Source: Lepidostoma basale
Lineage: Eukaryota; Arthropoda; Insecta; Trichoptera; Lepidostomatidae
Direction: 5' to 3'
NCBI GenBank assembly: GCA_022606425.2
Contig: JAHDVF020000933.1
Coordinates: 248,001 to 312,000, forward strand
DNA length: 64,000 bases
Positions 1-15,000 of this stretch are shown here, in pieces; position 1 is the stretch's first letter; each line of letters starts with the position of its first letter. The notes below the pieces were generated by a model. It ran no database searches. It saw nothing but the letters and a program-made list of their open reading frames with translations, and was not told the origin of the DNA. A program made the translations under genes and the position numbers.

Positions 1-3000
1 GCACGAACTTGGCGTAGACTCCAATGATAAAGCAGACGGAAAAGCCGATGAAAATACGAGGAAACGAAAAGGTTCACAAATAATTACTTCTACTTAAAAT
101 ATTTTCATGGGACAACCTATCTGTGGGTCACAACTATCTGTGAAACCACTGGTATCTCTTTATATCACTTGTTTTAGATATGGTTTTGACTGTTGTGTTA
201 TTCGTCCTTCTTGAATTATAATTTACTGCCCTTAAATATATTAGGTGTATAACTTTGCTTCCGCCGTTTTTTTCTCCGAAATTCGAGGCTTTATCGTAAA
301 AAACTGGTTATACATTTATGATTCAAAGTATTGTCCATCGCTGGCCACTACTTTCTCCCATCTTTCCGGCAGCATACGAATCCCGCGTTGAAAAAACTAG
401 TCATCTTTTGAAGCGATCCACGAATCGATCCAATTTTTTACTTCTTCATAAGACCGGAAGTGCTGGTCAGCTAGGCCGTGTGCCATTGATCGAAACAAGT
501 GATAGTCCGAGGGAGCAACATCTGGAGAATACGGCGGGTGGGGTAGGACTTCCCATTTCAAAGTTTCCAAGTATGTCTTGACCACTTTCGCAACATGGGG
601 TCGAGCATTGTCATGCTGTTAAATCACTTTATCATGTCTCTCGTTGTATTGCGGCCGTTTGTCTTTCAATGCTCGGCTCAAACGCATTAATTGCGTTCGA
701 TAACGATCGCCTGTGATTGTTTCAGTCGGTTTTAACAACTCATAATACACTACGCCGAGCTGGTCCCACCAAATACTGAGCATAACCTTGGAACCGTGAA
801 TATTCGGTTTGGCCGTCGACGTGGAAGCATGGCCGGGATATCCCCATGATTTTCTGCGCTTGGGATTATCGTAATGAACCCATTTCTCGTCCCCAGTCAC
901 AATGCGATGCAGAAATCCCTTCAATGCTTGTTGCGTTTGACACGAGTCTTGATCAAGTAATGCCTCCAATTCTGCATCTTCGAAAACCTTCTCTCTTCCA
1001 CCGCCATGCTGGTCTTCAACGTTAAAATCACCGTTCTTGAAGCGTTGAAACCACTCTCGGCACGTTCTTTCACTAATAGCGGCCTCACCATAGGTATTTG
1101 AGAGCATTCGATGAGCCTCAGCCGCAGATTTCTTCATATTAAAGCATAAAATTAAAACCTCCCGCAAATGACGAGAATTTGGCTCGTAAGCTGACATGTT
1201 TAATCGGGAATAACTTTATGATGCAGACACAAATCGACTAATATTTCGATGGCGTTATGTTTACAAATACTTGAGCTTATTGTATGACATCTATGATCTA
1301 TTTATTCCAACTACCACTTACCGCTACTGCCATCTATTGCAAAACGGCGGAAGCAAAGTTATACACCTAATATGTTTTGGTGTTGTTTTGCAGCTGAAGA
1401 AAGTGCAGAGGACTCATGTGAAAAAATTTCAAAGACGGCATTGGAAAAAGAAGACAAAAAATCAATAAAAAAGAATGAACCCGATATACTAGTTAGTATT
1501 ACCAAAATTCTTAATAATTTTTTTATCACTTTTATAATACATTACTTCATATTTTTTTAATGATATAAAAATTTGTATTAAACATTGATGAAAACATTTA
1601 CTTAATTGCACTTTTCACAAAAATGTTTTGGACCACAGACACCCTTGCTCAGTGTAGAAATTCCAACTTACTTGTTTAAAATGTTACACTGAGGAAGGGT
1701 GTCTGTGGCCCGAATCATGTTAAGTGCAAAAAAGAGTTGTGATAAAATATGTTTTTGATGAATAATTCAAATGTGAATCCACACAAATGATGGTAAATGC
1801 AGAAGAATACAATGAAAATGGCCATTTTGTAGATGTTTTATTATATCAGATGATATTTCATGATACCCTAGCAAGGAAAACATATCACTCCCATAAAATA
1901 TAATAAAACTTCTAGAAAACACAAACAAACCATCACGCCGTTTCTCCGCAGGGGTAGGCAGAGAGAATGGACCGCCACACTACTCTATCCTGGCAAACCT
2001 CTAGCATCCTCCACATTCATACGAGTCATACACGCACGTCGATTCCTCCGACTTCTAAATATTTTCTTCTCTTCTTTCTTTAAAATTTGATTAATTTGGT
2101 CCTGCCATGTTTTCCTCTGTCTGCCTCGACTCCGTACCCCATTTACATCATCAATGTATACTTTCTTAACTATTCTTTCTCCATCCATGCGTTCCATATG
2201 TCCGAACCAACACAGCGATCCTTTCATAATACCTTCTTCCGCTCTACATTCCTTTTTTATATCAGCATTTGAGATTCTGTCGTATATCGTTCTACCACAC
2301 ATACGTCTTAGGGACCTCATCTCTACCGCATTTATTCTGCTTTCATCCTTCTTCTGCCAGTTCCATGCTTCGCTTCCATACATTAGTGATGGGACCAGAA
2401 CTCAATTGTGAACGGCCGTTTTCGCTTTCATTGATAAATTCTTGTTTCCAATAACTATTCTTAAAGCTCCATTCACTTTAGAAACACAGTATTAAATAAT
2501 AATAATTATCAGTAAATGCAGTACAAATTAACAAAATAATGAAAGGATCATTAACACATTCACTGTGTAGCACTGACCGGGACAGTGGTAAGGAGAGAAC
2601 CCAAATAGCCGATCCTTGTCCAGGTCAGGCCCTACACAGTTCAGTTTTAAGTAAGCACAAATGTTTGATTTCATTGTTATATATATTTTTAGTCTCTGTT
2701 ATCAATGCCATCCAGCAGAGAAAAGGAGAATAAGAAGATGGGGGAAGAAATATTAGATCTGCTAAGTAAACCCACTGCAAAGGAAAGATCCCTAGCTGAA
2801 AAGTTCAAGTCGCAAGGAGGTTTGTATTTTGTTTTTTTATCTCTAAGCATCTCAGAAAAAAATCCTTAAATTACACATTGTTTGTGGTGCTTTTGTCAAA
2901 ACTCTCCACATAAACGAAAAACTTATATTATACCAAACAGCACAAACTTATTTTGTTTCATTATAAATAGTAATTCTTTCAAATTCTATCTTTAGTTGCT

Positions 3001-6000
3001 TGTAACACCTGATGATGCCAACATTGGTTAGGGGAATAGCTGTCGCAACAATAAAAAGTGTTAATGCTAATGAAAACGCCTGTTTTCTAGAAGTTTTATT
3101 ATATTTCGCCCTTCTAAGAAGTTATTTGAGGTACTTTTGATTACATCTTTTTGATTCATATAATATCATTTAGTATTCCCTAACTATGTAAACTTGAAAC
3201 TCCGCCAGAGAATGATCAAATGCTATGTGTGGTCTGTTTTATTGTAAGGATGTGAAACGTGGACCTTGAAAGTTAACTCAATGAACAGACTGGAAGCATT
3301 TGAAATGTGGCTCCATCGCCGAATGCTCAGAGTTCCCTGGACAGACATGGTTTGTAATACCGAAATCCTGAGGCGAGCTAGAGTTGACAGGGAACTGTTA
3401 TCAACTATCAAGGTTCGAAAGATTTCACATCTGGGTGGGGAAAAGTACCACCTTCTCCAACTGATATTGGAGGGGAAAATTGAGAGATGCCGAGGGCCCG
3501 GTAGGAGACAAATGTCCTGGCTGCGAAATGTGAGGGAGTGGACCGGCATCCGAAGTGTGGAGGAGCTGTTCCGAGCGGCGCAGGACAAGGACAGGTTCGC
3601 CGAGGTGATCGCCAACGTTGGGGGGACCCGACAGGGCACTTGAAGAAGAAGAACTATGTAATCATTATCATAAAATTTCTTAACGAGTTCCAAGAAACAC
3701 TTTCGAGTATTTCTGAGCCTACTCAAATAATTATTTGTTAAAAATGCATAAAGTCACATCAATTTTTATTAATTACCATATTCTGCTCCATTTACTAGTG
3801 TATATAAACAGCAACGAGCTGAAATTTCGTCACATTTGATAATGCCTTAGAAGGGCGAAACATGTCATTCCCATAAAATATAATAAAACTTCTAGAAAAC
3901 TGACATTTTCATTTGTATTAATTATTTAATATGGATTTTTACATCATTGTTCAAGAAACAATATATAATAGAAATTGTGATATCATAACAGTATTTTAAA
4001 TTTTAACCGCCCTACCTTCGGGTTATTTTCCGAGAAACATTAAAAAAAAAGCAGGTTTTTTTATTAATGAAATTTAATTATATACTCGGCCACACACTTC
4101 GCCTGCCCTTGTAAAACTATCATATTTATGAAGACTTGGGCCCAAGTTTTGATGGCACACGCGCGTATCCCTAAAACTTTGTACATTTTAGGTACATAAC
4201 TTTTTCTCAAGCGCGTACATGATACGGGATAGCGCAGAATGGTAAATTTGTATATGAAATTTTATTTTATTTTGTAAATTTTTAGGTGCACAAGTGATGG
4301 AATTCTGTCCACACGGCACCAGAGCCGAATGCCTCCGCAGCCACTCGAGCCAGCACAGCAAAGACCCGTCATCCAATCAGAGCTTGGGAAAAGAGACATC
4401 GACCAATCTGGGAATATCGAAAGAGCCGTCCGTCAATCAGAACGCGACGAAGGATGCGACGGTCAATCTCGGGGCGGCGAAAGATGGACTGGCCAATCAG
4501 AACGCGGGAAAAGAAGACTCGAAGAGTTACACCTGTAAAAAGTTGCATTTTAAAAAGATTATTCAATCGCACACAGACGAGACTTTGGGGGATTGTTCAT
4601 TCCTCAATACATGTTTTCATATGGATAGTTGCAAGTGAGTTGGTTTTAATATCTGGTGATAATATATTCTTGGTGATACATTCCGGTTTTGGCCTCCTCT
4701 ACAATAGTCCTTCATTGGCTCCTGTCCCTTCGATCCTTATTGACGCAGAGAGCCTGATTATTTTCTTGGTCTCTTTTCACCCTTTTGCTTTTTTTTTAAT
4801 GTTGCATTCCCCAGTGTACGGGACGTACAAATACGTCCAGGCAATATATTTATTTTTAGGCCGCTGACTGCTGCTCGTCTCCGATGTAGTCCACAGGGAT
4901 AAGGGCTTAATGATACTCCGTGCTGCCTTCGTACCAAAAGGGGGCGAAAAATATAACAGAGTTTGTTTTAAGCCGGCTATCAGTATGGAGTGAAGTCAGC
5001 GATGCGAAGTGGGGCGGTGTGGCAATAGCTCTTTAACCTTGAGAAATTCTCTTTAGTAATGTGCTCTTGGCAAGCTCAAAGCATGCACTGATTTGCAATG
5101 CCCGGCGTTTGCCTACTTATACTGTTTGCCGGCTGCGGCCCCGGTAAAAATGCCATCTTGCGGTACTTTCGCAAAGCTACCATGCCTCGCCGCGCGGCGC
5201 TACTGCCCATTTTTTCCCGCCCCACACCTCGAACATTCGTATTTCACTCCTTCCCGACCGCCTCATTTATTAATCAAGAAAAAACACATAAAAAATATAA
5301 ATAGAAAGACTCATGTACTAGACACAAAGAGCAGTGACGTTAAAACTGTGCGCTAAGAAATGGGCTTTGGTACGGAGAAAATTTCGAGACTGGCCAAAAG
5401 TGAACACCGAGACCCCTGTGTGCCCTCTCTTGCTCGCACACAGCTTGCTGGCCTCGGGGTCCTACCTATCAGACATTCGCCGCAGTCCCCTCTCTCCGCC
5501 CGTTACACCATTCTATCCGCACACAATTTCAACGTCGCATACAAGCATAAAAATTGACAAACAGTAAAGACAACACAGGGAACAAGAAAAACAATAAATC
5601 TGGTTTTGATCCGGACCGCCTCCGTACGTCTGATACACCTTATTCTTAAAGTGCCCTGTCAGGTCCCCCCGACGTTGGCGATCACTCTGGTAAACTCTTC
5701 CCTATCCTGCGCTGTCCGGAACAGCTCCTCCACAGTTCCGATTCCCGTCCACTCCCTCACATTGCGCAGCCAGGACATCTGCCTTCTCCCTGCCCCCCTG
5801 CGGCCCTCTATTTTTCCCTTCAATATTAGATGCAACAGGCGATACTTCTCTCCTCGCAGAACGTGACCCAGATATGCAATCTTGCGGACTTTGATTAATG
5901 TCAGCAGCTCTCTATTTACTCCTGCACGATTCAGGACTTCTGTGTTCGTCACTCTGTCTGTCCATGGGATCCTGAACATTCTTCGGTGAAGCCACATTTC

Positions 6001-9000
6001 AAATGCCTCTAACCGGTTCATTGTTATACACATAGTTAACGTAAATCCAGCGTGGGCGATTGACAGCCGATATTGAAGCGATATTGATGAAATCCAGATT
6101 TAATGATCTCGGGGCGTCAGTAATTTAAAATAGAGAGAATCTCATCAATATCCTCAAGAACTAATTGACTGTCAATATCATTGACAATAATGGTATAGTC
6201 GATAATATTGATCGTGTAAGGGCCGCTTTAGGCATGCTCTTCAAGGATGTTTCGGAAAGTGTTGCTGACTCCATCTTCAACAGTTAGTTAAACAGTCACT
6301 TGAATATGGAATCTCCGATGTATTATCTAGATACATAATTCCTGTTGCTTAACACTATTTCAAGTGAGGCCAGCCTTCTTAACCCCATCCTGCAGGATTC
6401 TTCTCCACGTGGTTCTTGGTCTACCTCGCTTTCTCTTTCCACACACAGTGAATACCCTAATGATAAGAGCAACAAAGATAACTGTCATATTTCTGTTCAT
6501 ATGGTTCTATACATTTTTTATTTTCCATCTTCGATTTGGCTTACGCTGTCATGATAGATTTCTTCAACAAAATAATAATAGTTGAATTTGTTTTCAGATA
6601 TGTCCATTACGAAGTAGATGGTGCTGTGCAGCAGAAGGAAGGTGAGGGGGGCGGAGCACCCACCTTCGGAGGCACCCAAGGGAACTCGCAGGCTGTAATC
6701 GCTTCTTCCGGCGTCCCCAATGGATCAGGTAGCTCCTGATTCTAACACTTCTGGCCTGCTTTATTTGTAAAATGTAATTTCTCTGCCTGAGAACCATAAA
6801 GTCTTAAGTGAATTATTAGTTGAAATTAATTATGATGTTGTCCATAGATAACGGAAAAAACAATATTTTCACCTTCATATAAAAAAACATTTACATGAGA
6901 GCCATAATGTCTGAAATGATTTTTATGGGTGAAGTAATCTATGATGCTGTCTCATAAATAATGGATAAAACATTATTTTAACCAACATAATTTTATATAA
7001 ACAAAAATACATATACATACCTGAGAGCCACAATGTCTTAAGTGATTTTTTTTTGCATGAGGTGATGGTGATGTTCTTTCATAGATTACTGAAAAAAATT
7101 CACCATATAAGAAACATATCTATACCTGGGAGACATAATGTCTTAAGTGATTTGAGGTGATTTTTATAATGTTGTCTCATAGATAACAGGAAAAAAATGT
7201 CACCACTGTATAAAAAACGTGTGCTTATCTATACTTCAGAGCCATAATATCGTAAGTGATTTTTTTGACGAAACTGATTTATGATGTCTCATACATATAT
7301 TTTTTTTTTGTCATTTACCAGGAACTCAAAGAATTTCCAGCACGGGTGTTCTCGGAAGGATATCATCAGGGGGTACATCCGCGGGTGATCCAACCGTGCT
7401 GTATCCTCCGCAGTGGGTGCAATGCGATCTGCGTTACTTGGACATGACAGTACTCGGTATGTTATATCAAGCTATTTCAAGTTCACTTAATTTGTGAAGA
7501 CCCTGTTATACAATTTTATAATAAGGGTATTTTTATTATATTTTGATAAAAAAAAATTATAGAAATTATTTCTGAGGTATCTCAACTTGAAGGAGTATGG
7601 TAGTTAACCATGCCTCTATCCCATGACATTTCTTTTGGAAATGTTGGAGACCAACTCACTGCAGCTTCCAAAAGATGGGGATCTCAGCCCATTTCTTTAG
7701 ATTAATCGGGTAATATTTCGAGAACTCAGCCGTGCTGGAGGATGTTGACTTTTTGTTCCTAATAGATATCTCCGACAGCATAGATTGTTTAACTTACTGG
7801 CCGCCAGAACCAACCTGCCTCTGGTGACGCCGTTAGGAAGAACAATTACTCGGCTGAACGCCGTCTCCTTGGAGATCGACTTTTTTCATATTATTATTTT
7901 AAATTATATAAAACAATGTTTTTTGAACGATGAAAAGGGTTCTAGCTGGAAACAAAATAAATGGTGCACTCAAAGTCATTACCGCAAATAGAAATATATC
8001 AAATGATTTAACTGAAATCTCTTGATGGCAGTTCATTTTAAATAATAATTAAATAAAATGATGTTTTTTAACTACTTCCACATTTGTCTTTATTTCGACA
8101 GTGACTGGTTTCGCCAGGCTCGCTGGCATCGACAGACTGCTGACACTTTTGCAATCGAGTTCTTTATATACGTACAGATCAGGAGTGGTAAACATGATTC
8201 TATACAAAAATAATCTTCAAATATTTATGTAAAATTTACTGATTTTAATATTGGTATTACAGGTATTCATTGTGGAAGTGGTTATAAAAAACATTATTTT
8301 ATTTAATTATTATTCAAAATGAACTTCCATCAATAGATTTCAGTTCAATTATTACATTATTATTTTGTTGAATCGCTCTTTATATCATTACAACACGAGC
8401 CAAATCCATGTAAAGGGTATTATAGCTATCCTATCGATTCTCATGACATGTAATAGGTAGCTAATATATCACTAACTTCACCAGACCAAAGACAGTGGGA
8501 CAATCACACTGCCACATTAGTGAAAGTACGTTCAGAAGACAAATACTCTTGACTTTAGAGAGTAATTTCTCTTTTTTAAAGTCAAACTTTTTTGATTTTT
8601 CAGTTTGTAAGCAAATTTTCTACACGTTATATGAAGGGTTCAGATGTTTGTCTAAATAAGGCATGCCTCGGTTGCAGGGAAGTTTGCTGTGATAATGGCG
8701 GATCCACCATGGGACATCCATATGGAGCTGCCGTACGGTACCATGTCGGATGACGAGATGAGGCAGCTGGGCGTGCCACAGCTGCAGGACCATGGGCTTA
8801 TCTTCCTTTGGGTCACGGGGAGGTACGCTATAGGCCAGAACATCGCCCATCAATCATTTGGATTCATTGATTTTTTGTCTAATTATAAGACTAATATTAT
8901 AATATATTCCTTGCTATAAAGCTGTGGTCCATATGAGCAGTTCTCCAGAGAGACTCCTCCGTAGATTCCCGGCTGTCCTTCCATCTTTTAGGAGGAATTG

Positions 9001-12000
9001 ATTTTCCAATATCGATAAAAACGTTAAAAATTTAATGGACTCTAAACTAACTAACTAACCATCACGCCATCTCTCCGAAGGGGTAGGCAGAAAGAATGGA
9101 CTGTCACACTTTTCTTTGCTGACATTTTTCTCTCGCTCCCTCAACATTCATACATTGTGTCATGCACGCGCGTCGATTTCTCCTTCTCTTCTTCTTAATG
9201 GACTCTATTTTTGTGATTATTACTATTGAAGCTGATAGAATTTTTATTTAAAAATATATATTTTTTTTTGTTCATAACACCATCATTCGCACAACATTCA
9301 CTTCTTATATTTTCATTCGACACTCCTCACATTCGTCACTCGTCTAATAGATCTCATTTCTACTGCATTTATTCTACTTTCATCCTTCTTTTGCCAGTTC
9401 CATGCTTCGCTTCCATACATAAGGGTCGGTACAAGAACACCATAGTGCACTGCCATTTTAGCTTTTTTGGATAGGCTTAAGTTTGCGATGACAACCTTAA
9501 GTGCAACATTCACTTTGTTGCCTGCCCCAACCCTTATTTCAATATCCCATGTAAACATACTTCCTAAATATACAAACTAAACTAAAATCTACTTGTTCCA
9601 GATTTTCACCATTCACGCTAATGTTGCAGACTGTCGTGATTTCTTGTTTTCTTTCAAATCGGTACCTTAGACTTATTCACATTTATCATCATATAAGATT
9701 TATTTTTTTATTCTAGGGCTATGGAGTTGGGACGCGAGTGTCTGAAGCTCTGGGGCTATGAAAGAGTAGACGAGATCATCTGGGTGAAGACCAATCAGCT
9801 GCAGAGGATCATCAGAACGGGACGAACCGGACACTGGCTCAACCATGGCAAGGAGCACTGTTTGGTAATACATACTTCTCACCTCATCCAGTTCATCGGT
9901 GCTCTAAAAGATGGATTTCTCCTGGAATTTTATTTTGTATGCAACAGGTTGTTTGAACCAAATTACTGTATACAATTTGTTTTTAACTATTATATTAATT
10001 TTCATGACATGTGATGGGTTGCTAATCTATCGCCATTTTACTGCCACGTGAATTCTACACCTGATCCAAGACAGTCAGTGGCGGTACGTCCATACAAGCC
10101 GAGAAGCAGGGCTTGCCTTAAAAAATCCATAATACAAGGGTTCTCCGTAAAATAAGTTTCCCTATTTTTTTTCACAATGAAAACCATTTTTATTTACAAC
10201 GAGCAATACATCATTGGAAAGCTTAGACTTTCAGCTATTTTTCTACATAGTTCCCGTTGACTTCGATGCACTTTTTCATCCGGGTCACCATCTTTTTGAT
10301 TCCCTGGTCATAGAAGTCTCCCGCCAGACCGTGAAGGTAGCTCAGAACCTCTTCTTTCAGCTCCTCTTCGTTTACAAAATGCGTTCCACCGAGGTGTTTC
10401 TTCAAATCAGGGAACAGATGGTAGTCGCTCGGGGCCAAGTCCAGACTGTATGGTGGGTGTAGGACGTTCGCCCATCTGAATTTCTCAATGAGCGCGGTGG
10501 TGAGCATCCTGGACACACACCTTGCACAAACCTTAGAATAACCTAAATGTTCTGTTAGGATCTTGTCTATAGTTGTCTTGCTGAAATCTGGGATCATCTC
10601 GCTGAGCTCCCGAACCATCAGTCTTCGATCTGCCAGCATTTCCACTTTCGCAATCGTTTCGTCACTGACCAATGGCCGTCCGGACCGCTGTTCGTCATGG
10701 ACGTCTGTGCGCCCTTCTTTGAATTCTTTGCACCACTTGCGCACCATTTGAACCCTCATGCACGTTTCTCCATACACTTCTGTCAGTTGAAAAAGAATTT
10801 CCGTCGCCGAATGGCCTTTGGCACACAAAAAACGAATCACGGAGCGTACTTCACACCTCGCAGGCGATGCGATCGGGAGCTCCATTCTTTACGACTGCCA
10901 AACCGACACTGAGCGTCGCAGCGAGTTCGACTGGGTGGGGATGTAGAGGGGGAAGACCAAGCTACAATCCAGTGTTGCCGGATAGCACGTAACAGCGATC
11001 CGGGAAATGGCATACCGGGAAACTTATTTTACGGACAACCCTCGTAAAATAAAAAATTTTGCGCGTTTGAGCCGTCTACCAATAAAAAAAAAATTTAATT
11101 TCGCACGAGTTGAAGCGATTTAATTCGTTGCGTTGCAAATAACTCCGCTGGCATGCGCAGAAATGACCTACGTGTATGTTTTGTTTCACTAATACGTGCC
11201 GTATTTAACAGTTACCAGTGATAATAACACCCGAGAAGAAATTGACAGAAGGATAATGGCAGCAAACCGATGTTACTACGCTCTCCAAAAACAGTTAAGA
11301 TCCAAATTACTGCGAAGAACCACAAAAACACTATTGTACAAGACCCTGATCAAACCAGTCCTCACATATGCCTCTGAAACCTGGGTGATGACAAAACACA
11401 CTGAAAGGTCCATCGCAGCATTTGAAAGAAGGGTTCTTAGGACAATATATGGCCCAGTGAGAGACCACAATGGTTGGCGTCGTCGATATAACCGAGAGCT
11501 ATATGATATCTATAAAGAGCCCGATGTGATCAGATCCATCAAAGTAGGGCGCCTGAGATGGGCTGGTCACATAATCAGAATGGACGACGACAACCCTACA
11601 AAACGCCTCACGCTCTCAGTACCACAGGGACGTAGAAGACCAGGAAGGCCCAAAATGCGATGGATGGACAGTGTCAACACGGATGCATCGGTGTTGCAAG
11701 TGAAAAATTGGAGAATGGGGGCATCAAGCAGACAAGAATGGAGGAAGCTCCTGGATTCAGCCAAGGCCCACCCAGGGCTGTCGAGCTTAGGATGATGATG
11801 ATGAATACGTGCCGTATTTTATTTCACTCATACGTACCGTAGGTGAGATGCCCGCAAAATCACCTACGTCCACATGTTTTGTTTCATGTTTTCGATGGGC
11901 TTCATATGGGCTTGCAAAATGTAAAAGGGTCTTTGTCGCACTTGTATATTTTTAGCTTGTAATCATATAGCTAGGTGCATATATATCTACAATTTTTTGT

Positions 12001-15000
12001 ATGGATTTGAAGCCGGGGTTTATCACTAAGTATGTTACTATTCAATGTGTCACGAACTTCATTTCTATTGTCAGAATGTTATCTGTCATTTACATTATGT
12101 GCAGAAATGTTATGAAAAGAAAGATTGTGTGATTTCTTTACGAACATTTATTTATAATTCGTGTTTCGGTGTTAACAAATTTAGTATTATTGTCTATTTA
12201 CAGCTTATTTCTTATTAATTATATTTCTTCTTGAATATGTTAATATAATGAGTTTGGTGATGCAGAAAATTATTTATTGTATAGACTTAAAATCAATTAA
12301 TTTACTAAATGAATTTAGAAAGATAAAATTCTTTTAATCCAGAAAAATACATTATCGTGACCCTCTACTAATATTATAATACTAAAAAGTCGGACAGGCT
12401 TTCCTTGCTGGTTGACCCTAGGCACGCCACTAAAGACAGTGTGACAATCACACTGCCATCGCCGGGAATCGAACCCAGGACCTTCAGTGTCACAGTAATG
12501 GTTCTTGCCACTCTGCTACGAAGGTTGTTAAGTAACAATAAATCACCGTCTTCTTCTTCGTCGTGTCAATGGAAAGTTAGTGTTTTAGGGATGTTTCTAA
12601 AAAGAGTCTTGCCTCTTCTATTCTCTTGACATTGTGGTGGAAGGATTAGCAGAGATTTTTACCAAAATGTATTTGTCCACGCACAGGTGGGCATGAAGGG
12701 CATGCCGACACACCTCAACCGCAGCCTGGACTGCGACGTGATCGTGGCGGAGGTGCGAGCCACATCGCACAAACCCGACGAGATCTACGGCATCATCGAG
12801 AGGCTCAGTCCCGGCACCAGAAAGATCGAGCTCTTCGGACGTCCGCACAATGTGCAACCAAATTGGTAATTCAATAAAATTGTTTTTTTATTAATAACGT
12901 CTTGACCACGCACCGGGCGTTTATATTTACTTATATTCTTCTTCTTAAAGTACCATGTCGGTTCCTCTGACGTCGGCTATACTCAATATTAATAAAGAGG
13001 CTATTCCATACCAACAGACCCACAACTCTGATAGTACGATTGTATAAACTTGCTTTATTACCTTATACAGTCTTCTTCTTCTTTTTGTCCTGTCACACCT
13101 CCGTGGTGCATAGGGCCTCAAGGAATCTTCTCCACCCGACTCTATCGCATGCCTGATGCTTAACATCGTCCCAAGTGAGACCTGCTGCCTTAACCTCGTC
13201 CTGCAGGGTTCTTCTCCAGGTGACTCTAGGTCTGCCTCGCTTTCTCTTTCCCCCCATAGGGAACCAGTCTAGTGCGCCCTGAGCGATGCAGGCTGGGTTC
13301 CGTCTCAGAGTGTGACCGATCCACTGCCATTTGCGCCTAGCGACTTGTTCTCTAATTGGCTTTTCGCCTGTTATGGTCCAGAGAACGGCATTTGACACTG
13401 TTTGGGGCCTTATACAGTAAAAGTCCGTTAATTCGAACAACGATATTTCGTAATTCGAAATTTTCATACTTTGCTCGGTCCAAAAATTGACTTTTCATAG
13501 TAAATTCTACCGTTTAATTGAAATATCGCGTATTTCGTAATGTTTTTCATCAAAATGTATACTGCGAGTTCTAATAATTCAAACGAGGCATCAATATAAA
13601 GTGAAATATCACATGAGAAAGAATCAGGTTCGAGCGCTTACATACATTAGTGCAAGCGAGATATCTATATATTACGTATTTCGCTTGAAAATATCACGCG
13701 GTAAAAAAGTGCAAAGCGATAAAATGAGAACACTATGTAAAAAGGATATCTTCATTACATTTATATTAGGTCCTTACATATGAAATTGGCGTTTTGCCGT
13801 ACTGGCAACTTTGATCTCAAATATCTTCTCTTTGGTTAGGAATTCCAAATTCAAATTTATACAGCTATTTACTCAAGTATTTGTGTTTCGAAAATTATAA
13901 TTCATTTGTTTTTTCCTCAATTGTTTTTTTTTCTTTGCGTCACTCAGTTTACAAAATGGAAAACTTGAAATATCGCGTTATTTACGAGTACAAGTTTCAC
14001 CGTGGCACCAGTGCTGCAGAAACGGCTCGAAGGATTAATGATGTGTATGGCGACGGCGCCGCAAAAGAAAACACAGTGCGTTTTTGGTTCTAACGTTTTC
14101 GTTCTGGAAATTTCGACCTGCAGAACAAGCCCTGTGGACGGCCGGAGACCAAAGTTGATAATGAAGAATTGAAAGCTATTTGGTGGACTAGTGCTGGTGT
14201 CGTTCACTACAGCTTTCTTAAATCTGGCCAGACGATTACGGCAGATGTCTATTGTCAGCAACTGCAAACCATGATGGAAAAGCTAGCAGCTAAACAACCG
14301 AGGCTGGTTAATCGCTCTAGGCCACTGATGCTTCATGATAACGCTAGACCACACACTGCACAACAGACGGCTACCAAATTAGAAGAGCTTCAATTGGAAT
14401 GTCTAAGGCATCCACCGTACTCTCCGGACCTTGCCCCAACAGATTACTATTTTTTTCGAAATTTGGATAACTTCTTGCAAGGGAAAAAATGCAACTCCGA
14501 TGGGGCAGTCCAAACCGACTTCAAAGATTTTATTGATTCCCGTCCGAATGGTTTTTTTAGTAAAGGGATCGATGAACTACCTATGAGATGGCAAAAGTGC
14601 ATAGATAGTAATGGTACATACTTTGATTATATAAATATATTATATTTAAAAAAATCAACTTTATGTTTCTCCCATACAAAACGCCAATTTCATATGTAAG
14701 GACCTAATAAATACTCAGCATATTTCGTGTGTCCATCTTTTCTTTTCTATAAATTAGCAAAATTTCTTTCACAAAGTTTTTGGAGAAATCTCCAAAGCTA
14801 GACAAAGTTTTTTTTGTTGAGACATTACTTCAGAATGAGTATATAAAAAGGAAGAAAATTAATAAACTTAAAGAATAAAATTTAAGAAAACGTAAAAACT
14901 ACGATCGCGATTGTCAAAAGCTTTACGAATCTAGTCGAAAACCGAATGATAATGATAGGACAAAAACGGCTAAAATTGAAAGATGTCGGCCAATCACCAC

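Noticed and set aside
3223..3726. Long - strand ORF opposite the LINE at 3192-3651
   Set aside because: Antisense shadow of the LINE frame on the + strand.
10563..10912. + strand ORFs opposite the mariner at 10135-11044
   Set aside because: Shadows of the transposase frame on the - strand.
12385..12535. A functional tRNA gene
   Set aside because: A and B boxes are present, but no cloverleaf with anticodon and acceptor stem could be built, and degenerate copies with the same tail occur elsewhere, so it is a SINE.
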